The position numbers were made by a program, and so were the translations under genes. From positions 21,345-40,036 of the forward strand of contig MFCJ01000001.1 in assembly GCA_001775255.1 (NCBI GenBank): DNA of 18,692 nt, written 5' to 3'. This stretch comes from Candidatus Dadabacteria bacterium RIFCSPHIGHO2_12_FULL_53_21. GTDB lineage: Bacteria; Desulfobacterota_D; UBA1144; Nemesobacterales; UBA2774. Position 1 is the first letter of the stretch. Every line of letters begins with the position of its first letter. The notes below the pieces were generated by a model. That model did no database searches. It was not told where the DNA came from and worked only from the letters and a program-made list of their open reading frames with translations. Below, in pieces: positions 5,850-12,360 of this stretch.

Positions 5850-7275
5850 CGTCACCTTTATCCCCTTCGAACTTAAGCGCGACATAGATGGTGGTCGATC
5901 CCCGCCGTATCAGAAAAAGGACATTCTGTCCTTCGCTTACCGAGTCCATGGATTTCTTATAATTGTCGAGGTTCGAGACTTTATTTTTGTTTATTTCGAG
6001 TATCACGTCGCCCGGCTCGAGTCCGGCGTTCGCTGCGGTGCTTCCGGGCGCGACGTTGGTAATTATTACGCCCTTCGAAATATCCGTCTCGAACGTATTC
6101 CGTACCTCCGGGGTAATTTCCTGGACGACCAGTCCGAGCCCCTCTTCAACGGCTTTACCCGTCAATTTTCTCGACTCCTGGGCGACCTCTTCAGGCAGCT
6201 CCCCGAGTTGTATATCAAGGGTCCTGGGCTCACCGTTCCTCAGAACCTTCAGCTGTGTCCTCGTCCCGGGCGCATAAGATGCGACGGATTTGGGCAGTTC
6301 AGGCATATCCTCTATCGGCTTTCCGTTGAACTCGACGATTATATCGCCCCTCTGAACCCCGGCTTCCTCAGCCGGGCCCCCGGGAGTGAGATCGGCCACG
6401 AGGGCCCCCCGCGGCTCCTGGAGGTTGATGCTCTCCGCTATCTCGGGGGTTATCTGCTGTACGTATACCCCGATCCACCCGCGAACCACCTTCCCGCTGT
6501 CGCGCAGCTGCGCGACTACGTTCTTGGCCATGTTAATGGGTATCGCGAAGCCTATTCCCTGCCCCCCCGCTATGATCGCGGTATTTACGCCGATTATTTC
6601 ACCCTTGAAATTGAACAGCGGGCCGCCGCTGTTGCCCGGGTTAATGGCCGCGTCTGTCTGAATGAAGTCGTCGTACGAGCCTAATCCGAGAGACCTGCCC
6701 TTTGCGCTTATAATCCCGGCAGTGACCGTATGCCCCAGCCCGAACGGGTTGCCTATTGCAAGGACCCAGTCGCCTATCTCGAGCCCGTCCGAATTACCGA
6801 ACTTTACGGCCGGCAGTCTCCTCTTGGGCTCTATCTTAAGCAGGGCGAGATCGCTCTTAGGGTCGGTCCCGATCACATCGGCGTGATAAATTTCTCCGTT
6901 CTCGAGAATGACCTTTATATCGGTAGCCCTTTCGACTACGTGGTTGTTCGTAATAATGTAACCGTCTTCGCTGAATATGAACCCGGACCCGAGCCCCCTG
7001 CCCTTGAATTCCCTTTCGGGCATTTCACCGAAGAACTTATCGAAGAAGTCATTGAAGGGATCGCCCTCTCTGCCCTCAAACGGGGACTCGTACGAAAAGT
7101 TCCTCCCCTTGGATACGCTCGTCGTGCTTATGTTTACGACCGACGGGGTCAATTGTTTCACGAGCGGGGAAAGGGAGTTATAACCGTACTGCTGGGCCTG
7201 AGCAGCCTGAAAAAATGAAGTAAAAACGATCGAGAAAATTAAGGAAAATAACGATATTCTTGCCAACCTTACCAT
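5836..7275 (-). CDS. degP: Periplasmic serine protease/chaperone of the Do (DegP/HtrA) family
   Basis: A 479-residue exported protease that degrades or refolds damaged envelope proteins. Order: signal peptide (1 to about 27, ending AAQAQ), an LA-loop-like segment, trypsin-like domain with His112 (TNNHVV), Asp142 (SDLALL) and Ser216 (GNSGGPL), PDZ1 (about 266-358) and PDZ2 (about 378-468). All three catalytic residues are present, so it should be active. I chose the ATG at 7275 because GGAGGT lies 10 nt before it. An upstream TTG at 7302 would make the Shine-Dalgarno coding sequence, giving residues such as SEVGRY. DegP, DegQ and MucD cannot be told apart by sequence alone. It leads a probable operon with ridA and the DUF6775-like gene. 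A candidate -10 box and palindrome lie about 100-130 nt upstream. Confidence 0.95.
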   Translation of the reverse strand: MVRLARISLFSLIFSIVFTSFFQAAQAQQYGYNSLSPLVKQLTPSVVNISTTSVSKGRNFSYESPFEGREGDPFNDFFDKFFGEMPEREFKGRGLGSGFIFSEDGYIITNNHVVERATDIKVILENGEIYHADVIGTDPKSDLALLKIEPKRRLPAVKFGNSDGLEIGDWVLAIGNPFGLGHTVTAGIISAKGRSLGLGSYDDFIQTDAAINPGNSGGPLFNFKGEIIGVNTAIIAGGQGIGFAIPINMAKNVVAQLRDSGKVVRGWIGVYVQQITPEIAESINLQEPRGALVADLTPGGPAEEAGVQRGDIIVEFNGKPIEDMPELPKSVASYAPGTRTQLKVLRNGEPRTLDIQLGELPEEVAQESRKLTGKAVEEGLGLVVQEITPEVRNTFETDISKGVIITNVAPGSTAANAGLEPGDVILEINKNKVSNLDNYKKSMDSVSEGQNVLFLIRRGSTTIYVALKFEGDKGDDGKG

Positions 7276-7370
7276 GTACCTACCTACCTCCGAATTTAAC
7301 AATAGATTTCAGTGTTGGGTCAACGAAACTTTTAAGAAGAAACCCCGTATGCGTAAAGTATAAATAGTTA

Positions 7371-7404
7371 TTCACAGATTTGTGTGAAATAAAGATAAAT
7401 TATA
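7371..7404 (-). promoter_or_regulatory. Candidate degP -10 box with adjacent palindrome
   Basis: On the minus strand a perfect TATAAT (7404-7399) is followed about 10 nt later by an 18-bp inverted repeat TTCACA-N6-TGTGAA (7388-7371), which would cover positions just after the start site. No good -35 box precedes the TATAAT, so an activator or an alternative sigma factor may be needed. The palindrome could be an operator or a leader hairpin. It is the reverse of the CRP half-site order, so it is not a CRP site. Confidence 0.35.
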
Positions 7405-7485
7405 ACCTAGGATTCGCTTTTGTGCAGTCACAATTATGGCTGCGAAGATCGGATAAACCGAACGGGGAAGGACGGTTAAGACAAT

Positions 7486-8622
7486 CTATATGGGATCTTT
7501 CAGCATCGAGTCCCAGTATTTAATATGGAGCTTGTTCGAGTAAAAACGCATGACGTAGTTTCGCAGGTAGGACAGGATCCGGCTGTTGGCAAATGCAACT
7601 TTTCCCATCATCCTCGACTGGTCCTGAATCTTGATGACGCGCGGGCGCCTTCTCGACTCGTAACTCTCAAGGGCGTGCGCGATATATTTTGAGTCCGCCC
7701 TCGACAGCTCGTCCGCCAGAACCGCCGCAGACTCAATTGCCATGGACACTCCGCCGCCCGCAGTTGGCAATACGGCGTGCGCCGAGTCCCCGGAAAGGAC
7801 CACCCTCCCCTTGTACCATTTGTCCATCCTCAGGTCGTTATAATCATCGCAATATATCTGAGATTCATCGTCGAGCCCGGCCAGAATGTCAGGCACTATC
7901 CCGCCGAAGTCCTTGAAATGCTCTTCAATCCGGCCCACCCTCCCCTCGATCGGTTCCGGCATGCCTTCGGGACATCTAATGCTTGTAAAGACCGAGAGCC
8001 GGCCTTTCGTCGGCCAGACGCCCAAAAATTTTCCTGTCCCCCAGTACTCGGCGATATGAGCCGTTTTATGCAGGTTTGATTTTACCCAGAAACTCCAGCC
8101 CTTCATGCCGCTGTAAGTCAGGGGGACATGACCGAAAACCATGCTGCGCGTCTTCGAGCGCACTCCGTCACACCCGACTACGAGGTCATATACTTCCTCC
8201 CGCCCGTCGCTGAATGTAACGAACACCTCGTCCCTGCTCTGACGGATCTTTTCGACGGTGGTATTCATGCGTATCGTTTCGGGGTCGACGGCCTCTCTCA
8301 GGATGTTGATGAGCTCGGGCCTGTATATGCTTATCATAGGGCCGTACTTTTCGGTTACGGTCTCGACGGAATAGGAGCGGAGCATCTCCCCTTTCTCATT
8401 CCAAACGTTGTATGTGGAGAAAGGCAGTCCCGTATCCAGAAGCTTCTGATAAAGACCGAGCCCTTTGAGTATGCGGCTGCCAGACGGCCAGAGCACGATG
8501 ATGTACCCCATGCTTCCGTATTCCGGGGCCCGCTCCGCCACAGTGGGCCGGAACCCCCTCTGCTGGAGGAGACCCGCAAGCGTCAGTCCCGATATACCGC
8601 CCCCGACGATAAGTATGCGCAT
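7486..8622 (-). CDS. FAD-dependent monooxygenase (PHBH/UbiH-like fold)
   Basis: A flavoprotein hydroxylase of the group A type, expected to use NAD(P)H and O2; the substrate is unknown. Numbering from the ATG at 8622 (378 residues): the N-terminal beta-alpha-beta motif GGGISG at 7-12, the DG motif GCDG ending at 153, and the GD motif LSGDSAHAVLPTAGGG near 277-290 that contacts FAD. A C-terminal helical tail rich in aromatic residues follows. The start is uncertain: the chosen ATG places MRILIVGGG as the usual family N-terminus, but upstream in-frame ATGs (8646, 8676) and a GTG (8685) exist, and none has a clear Shine-Dalgarno. It has its own promoter, so it is probably a separate unit from the VOC gene. 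No quinone, phenol or antibiotic pathway gene is nearby to suggest its substrate. Confidence 0.9.
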   Translation of the reverse strand: MRILIVGGGISGLTLAGLLQQRGFRPTVAERAPEYGSMGYIIVLWPSGSRILKGLGLYQKLLDTGLPFSTYNVWNEKGEMLRSYSVETVTEKYGPMISIYRPELINILREAVDPETIRMNTTVEKIRQSRDEVFVTFSDGREEVYDLVVGCDGVRSKTRSMVFGHVPLTYSGMKGWSFWVKSNLHKTAHIAEYWGTGKFLGVWPTKGRLSVFTSIRCPEGMPEPIEGRVGRIEEHFKDFGGIVPDILAGLDDESQIYCDDYNDLRMDKWYKGRVVLSGDSAHAVLPTAGGGVSMAIESAAVLADELSRADSKYIAHALESYESRRRPRVIKIQDQSRMMGKVAFANSRILSYLRNYVMRFYSNKLHIKYWDSMLKDPI

Positions 8623-8756
8623 CTCAGGGCCGTAACGTACAGGCATGTTATATGTTCCCGAATCCACTTTCTTCATTTTTAGCACCGGATATTATCCACA
8701 GCACCGTGAAAAATATATCAACAATAATGAAATAGCAAAATCCTTTACGGAATCTT

Positions 8757-8787
8757 AGTATACCAGATGAATATTAAGATAAGTCAA
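8757..8787 (-). promoter_or_regulatory. Candidate promoter of the monooxygenase gene (extended -10)
   Basis: On the minus strand TTGACT (8787-8782) is followed after 19 nt by TATACT (8762-8757), preceded by TGG, which makes an extended -10 element. Transcription would start near 8750, in the AT-rich gap between the VOC gene and the monooxygenase. Confidence 0.5.
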
Positions 8788-8835
8788 TAAAATTAACGGA
8801 ATAGGTAATCAGCCGGATATTTTCTTTAATACCGT

Positions 8836-9273
8836 TTAATACTGAGGCGCTTCCTTTCCCGTTTCCACGCAGATCTCGAGCTCGAGGCCGTCCGGGTCGA
8901 GGAAGTGGTAAGCCTTGGTCCTGCCGTCCTGGCCGACTTTTTCCTCAATAAACCCGACTCCCCTTTCCCTGAGCAGGCCGCCCGCCCTTTCTATATCGTC
9001 CACAAAAAATGCGACGTGATTAACGCTCCCGGCACTACCGCCCTCACTTCCGGACCCGGCCTTTTCTTCCGTTAAGGCGAGGACGGCTTTCTTGTCGGTC
9101 CCGATGAACGATTTTTTCAGCCCGCCTTCGGCCCGTCCGTCCTTGATCAGCTTCATTCCCAGGACAGCGGTATAAAATTCTATAGACCGGTCCATATCGC
9201 TCACAACTACGGCGACGTGGTCGAGCCCTCTTATCAGCGTCTTGCCGCGGGTTATATTACGCAGCCAATTCAT
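8836..9273 (-). CDS. VOC/glyoxalase-superfamily protein
   Basis: The vicinal oxygen chelate fold covers metal-dependent lyases, dioxygenases, isomerases and resistance proteins. The 145-residue product contains one pair of beta-alpha-beta-beta-beta modules. The first has GLDHVAVVVSDMDRSIEFY with His19; the second has VNHVAFFVDDIERA with His86 and ends FLDPDGLELEI with Glu133. These are the usual metal ligands, so it is probably an active metalloprotein acting as a dimer. A Gly/Ser/Glu-rich loop (residues 70-84) joins the modules. The ATG is preceded by GAAGGGGG. The gene starts 27 nt after the OmpA-like gene and is probably cotranscribed with it. The substrate cannot be named from sequence. 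Confidence 0.9.
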   Translation of the reverse strand: MNWLRNITRGKTLIRGLDHVAVVVSDMDRSIEFYTAVLGMKLIKDGRAEGGLKKSFIGTDKKAVLALTEEKAGSGSEGGSAGSVNHVAFFVDDIERAGGLLRERGVGFIEEKVGQDGRTKAYHFLDPDGLELEICVETGKEAPQY

Positions 9274-9300
9274 CTCCCGTACCCCCTTCGGTTCACCATC

Positions 9301-10530
9301 TCAACCGACCCTTATCTTCTTTATTAAGACCCATCCCACGACGGCTACTACGATTACGATAAATAGAGTCATTATCCAGTAGCTCCTCGATAGAGTATAG
9401 ATAAAACTGGGCTTCACCTCTACGACCTTCTGGAAGAGCTGATATTCATTCACCATTTCGTTGTAATCGGAGTCCTCCGCCATCACCTCTACAGACAAAA
9501 GGAGAGACTTGTAGCCGCTCGTCATAGGGGTTACCTTCCATTTCCAGCTGGGTGTCGAGTTTTCAGTTACGAGCTTCGTGACCCCCGTATCCTCCGCCGG
9601 AAACACCTCCTCCACATCCCCCGTTTCGGTGACAGGGCGTATATCGAATCCCCTGCCGTTAAGGCTCAAACCGATGTTCTGACCGAGCCTGACATTTGCG
9701 AATCCCTCTCCGCTCATACCGTGAAGGCTGTCGGAGACCCCCTTTAAAAATGAATATGGCAGATCGACCTCGACCTCGTATGTCTCGCCTATATTCATTT
9801 CCCTGGGGGCATCGAATACCACGAGCCCCGGCGCAAGCTTTCTCATGGAGAGGCCTATGGCCTTTTCAAGATCGGGCGGGGGCGCGGACGGCTCGGTTAT
9901 GGCAGGTGCCGCGGGCTCCTCGCCGGGCTCGGTCTTTGATGCATCCTCGACTGCGGCCGCCTCCCCATTTTCATCCACTGGCGTCTCGGGTTCCGGTGCG
10001 GGGGCGGCAGGTTTCTCTGAAACCACGGCGGCCGGGGGTTGGGGAGACGGGGTCTTTCGGGACGGGGCTGATTCGACTTTAACCTGGACCCTCCTGTTCC
10101 TCTTGAGGGATTCCTCGTCTATGCCGCTGTCGAATTTATCGGTCTTGCCGTTGCCCCGGACCTTTATCCTTTCGGGATCTATCCCGCGGCCGACGTAAAA
10201 CTCCCTGACGGCCTCGGCCCTCAATCTCGACAGATTGAGATTATATTGCTCCTCGCCCGTAATGTCCGAATACCCGTCTATAACGACGACGAGACCGGGG
10301 TCGTTTTTCAATAGCGTTACGAATTCGTTTAGGCCGGATTCGTCGTCAGGACGGACGCCGTGCTCGTTCAGGTTAAAAAAAACAACCGCTCCGCTCTGGG
10401 AATCCTGCGCTGACGCGTCCGGGATCAGGCGATCCAGATCCATTCCTAGGACGATCAGGCATGAAATTGTCAGCACGGAAATCGGAACGAGGCAGAGCCT
10501 GCCGTCATTCGATTTAAATTTTCTACCCAT
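9301..10530 (-). CDS. OmpA-like peptidoglycan-binding protein with C-terminal TM anchor
   Basis: The 409-residue product has an unusual order: signal sequence (1 to about 41, ending ASAQ), an OmpA C-terminal-like domain (about 46-153), a Pro/Ala/Glu linker (154-220), a beta-rich domain (about 227-373) and one transmembrane helix (384-403) followed by a short basic tail KKIRVG. In the OmpA domain the conserved Asp89 (SDITG) and Arg104 (SRLRAEAV), which bind diaminopimelate in this family, are present. The basic tail suggests N-out/C-in topology, so the protein would tether the inner membrane to the cell wall from the periplasmic side. The beta domain has a strand pattern with the WKWKVTP...SGYKSLLLSVEV motif that I do not recognise firmly. 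GAGG lies 6 nt before the ATG. It heads a two-gene unit with the VOC gene. Confidence 0.85.
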   Translation of the reverse strand: MGRKFKSNDGRLCLVPISVLTISCLIVLGMDLDRLIPDASAQDSQSGAVVFFNLNEHGVRPDDESGLNEFVTLLKNDPGLVVVIDGYSDITGEEQYNLNLSRLRAEAVREFYVGRGIDPERIKVRGNGKTDKFDSGIDEESLKRNRRVQVKVESAPSRKTPSPQPPAAVVSEKPAAPAPEPETPVDENGEAAAVEDASKTEPGEEPAAPAITEPSAPPPDLEKAIGLSMRKLAPGLVVFDAPREMNIGETYEVEVDLPYSFLKGVSDSLHGMSGEGFANVRLGQNIGLSLNGRGFDIRPVTETGDVEEVFPAEDTGVTKLVTENSTPSWKWKVTPMTSGYKSLLLSVEVMAEDSDYNEMVNEYQLFQKVVEVKPSFIYTLSRSYWIMTLFIVIVVAVVGWVLIKKIRVG

Positions 10531-10585
10531 CCTCCGCCTCGGCCGGACCAGTTATGGAATAGGAACAGCTGTATTGATATTCACC

Positions 10586-10615
10586 ATTATCTCACTTTAA
10601 TCAATCCGTTGTCAA
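10586..10615 (-). promoter_or_regulatory. Candidate promoter of the OmpA-like/VOC unit
   Basis: On the minus strand a perfect -35 box TTGACA (10615-10610) is followed after 18 nt by GATAAT (10591-10586). Transcription would start near 10579, about 50 nt before the ATG at 10530. Confidence 0.55.
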
Positions 10616-10679
10616 TAAGCAGGGAGAACCGGTCTCAGGACAGGTCATCGAGGGCTCGGAGAACCGCATTTGGCGGAGG

Positions 10680-10688
10680 TGTTATACT
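10680..10688 (+). promoter_or_regulatory. Extended -10 element upstream of the FemAB-like gene
   Basis: TGT followed by TATACT (10683-10688) forms an extended -10 element, with no recognisable -35 box. It lies 49 nt before the ATG at 10737 and is divergent from the OmpA-like promoter. Confidence 0.35.
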
Positions 10689-10736
10689 AATTTCCGGCAC
10701 TGCCCGGGGACCAATTACGCATTTAAACAAAGCGGT

Positions 10737-11900
10737 ATGATCGAGATGAGCAATGACTACAGATTGACAGTATATGAGTCTATCACAGGTATCGACAGAG
10801 ACCGGTACAACGAGATAATAGACGGGGGAAACCCCTTCCTTGAATACGAGTTCCTCGAAGCGATGGAGAAATCCGGCTGTGTCGGTCCGCATACCGAATG
10901 GAACCCCAGGCATATAGTCCTATATGACGCCGAAAGGATTATAGGAGCGGTCACCGCCTATATAAAGTCCGACTCCTACGGCGAATATATTTTCGACTGG
11001 GAATGGGCAAGGGCGTTCGAGAACGCGAGCCTCAGTTACTACCCGAAGCTGGTAGCGGCAATACCGTTCACTCCCGCTAACGGAACGCGCATTTCGGTTC
11101 ATCCCGACTACCCGTTTGAAGAATGCGCGGGGCTACTGGTCGACCGTTTGATAGAGCTCTCTTTCGAAGAGGGGTGCTCTTCGATACATTTTCTATTCCT
11201 GACGGACGAAGAGCGTATCTTTCTCGAGAAGAAGGGATTCCTCTCGAGGATTACTCACCAGTACCACTGGAGAAACAGGGGCTACAATACCTTCGAGGAT
11301 TTTCTTTCAGACGTACGATCCGGCAGGAAAAAACAGATAAGGAAGGAGAGGAAATCACTCGAGGACGAAGGGCTCGACATACAAATCATCGAGAAGGACG
11401 CTATAAACAGCGGGCATATAGACGCGATCTGGGAATTCTACACGGACACACACTCGAGAAAATGGGGGAGCGCATACCTGAACAGGGAATTCTTCGACCT
11501 CATGCTCGAAAATTTCAAAAACCGCCTCGTGCTCGTCATGGCGAATAACGGCAAAAGGTGGGCGGGCGGGACCTTCAACATCGTAAAGAATAACAGGCTC
11601 TTCGGGCGTTACTGGGGAACGGTTCACAACTACAAGAATCTCCATTTCGAGTGTTGTTTCTACAGATTAATAGATTATTCTATAAGAAACGGGATCGACA
11701 TTTTCGAAGCAGGAGCGCAGGGGGAGCATAAATTTTTAAGGGGTTTTGCGGCGGTCCCCACGTACAGCTCGCATCTCATAATGCACGAAGGCGCGCGCAG
11801 CGCAATTGGCAAGTATCTGAAGAGGGAGAGGGCTTACACGGAGGGCCTGATCACGCACTACAATAAACAATCCCCCCTCAAATACCTGCACGGCGAGTAG
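10737..11900 (+). CDS. FemAB-like / GNAT-fold protein (PF04339-type)
   Basis: The 387-residue product resembles the family called 'peptidogalycan biosynthesis/recognition', a pair of GNAT-like acyltransferase domains related to FemAB. Supporting stretches: NPFLEYEFLEAMEKSG near the start, PFTPANGTRISVHP, the middle VRSGRKKQIRKERKSLEDEG, IWEFYTDTHSRKWGSAYLN, GGTFNI, and the late FEAGAQGEHKFLRGF. The conserved Arg/Lys-rich segment and the GEHK...GF end are typical of the family. The substrate is not known; an aminoacyl-like transfer to an envelope or small-molecule acceptor is only an analogy. Start: ATG at 10737, with a second ATG three codons on (10746); neither has a strong Shine-Dalgarno. 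Its neighbours give no pathway clue. Confidence 0.85.
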   Translation: MIEMSNDYRLTVYESITGIDRDRYNEIIDGGNPFLEYEFLEAMEKSGCVGPHTEWNPRHIVLYDAERIIGAVTAYIKSDSYGEYIFDWEWARAFENASLSYYPKLVAAIPFTPANGTRISVHPDYPFEECAGLLVDRLIELSFEEGCSSIHFLFLTDEERIFLEKKGFLSRITHQYHWRNRGYNTFEDFLSDVRSGRKKQIRKERKSLEDEGLDIQIIEKDAINSGHIDAIWEFYTDTHSRKWGSAYLNREFFDLMLENFKNRLVLVMANNGKRWAGGTFNIVKNNRLFGRYWGTVHNYKNLHFECCFYRLIDYSIRNGIDIFEAGAQGEHKFLRGFAAVPTYSSHLIMHEGARSAIGKYLKRERAYTEGLITHYNKQSPLKYLHGE

Positions 11901-12018
11901 ACAGAAAATAAATAAGGCTTAAATTTATTTGGGCACAGACGCGACGGATAAAAAGAATCCGGGCCTCGGCCATAAAAATTAGTTACAATAAGCAGTATAT
12001 AACCCGAGACAGGAATTC

Positions 12019-12360
12019 ATGGAAGACGGGAAAATAAAATCCGGGGATTGGGAAGGAGACCTTCTCACAGAAGAAAGGGCCAAGCTGAAGAGGCCCGACA
12101 TGTACAGGATTGTGCTCCTCAACGACGACTACACTCCGAGGGAGTTCGTAGTCTGGATTTTAATGAGGGTCTTCTATAAGAGTCAGGACGAATCCACGAG
12201 AATAATGCTGGAAGCGCATACTTCGGGGCAGAGCATGGTCGGCGTATATACATACGACGTAGCGACTACGAAAATCATACAGGTGGATAAGCTGGCCAAG
12301 CAATACGAACATCCTTTGAAATGCATACTCGAAGTCGAAACCGGCGGTGAGGAAGAATGA
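12019..12360 (+). CDS. clpS: ATP-dependent Clp protease adaptor ClpS
   Basis: ClpS recognises N-degron substrates (N-terminal Phe, Leu, Trp, Tyr) and delivers them to ClpAP. The 113-residue product has a flexible N-terminal extension (about 1-25) and the core fold. Asn35, Asp36 (LLNDDYTP) and His67 (EAHTSG) match the alpha-amino-group binding residues Asn34, Asp35 and His66 of E. coli. At the gatekeeper position, where E. coli has Met40, there is Arg41. The C-terminal HPLKCILEVE is canonical. The stop overlaps the clpA start by 4 nt (ATGA), so the adaptor and its unfoldase are translationally coupled. The nearest upstream ribosome-site-like sequence is the GACAGG at about 12009. Confidence 0.97.
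   Translation: MEDGKIKSGDWEGDLLTEERAKLKRPDMYRIVLLNDDYTPREFVVWILMRVFYKSQDESTRIMLEAHTSGQSMVGVYTYDVATTKIIQVDKLAKQYEHPLKCILEVETGGEEE

Noticed and set aside
5773..6684. Long plus-strand frame opposite degP
   Set aside because: It runs antisense to a gene with full catalytic and PDZ motifs, and its product has no recognisable domain; a GC-rich shadow frame.
7276..7302. TTG start at 7302 extending degP by nine residues
   Set aside because: The extra codons are the Shine-Dalgarno region itself (GGAGGTAGGTAGG), and the ATG at 7275 has correct spacing and a proper signal peptide.
7456..7477. AACCG/CGGTT stem after the monooxygenase gene as a terminator
   Set aside because: Only 5 bp with a 12-nt loop and no T run; too weak to call.
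9301..10530. A defence or effector system built around the OmpA-like protein
   Set aside because: No nuclease, toxin, NTPase or other effector is adjacent; only a VOC protein shares the unit. The beta-domain resemblance alone does not support a system claim.
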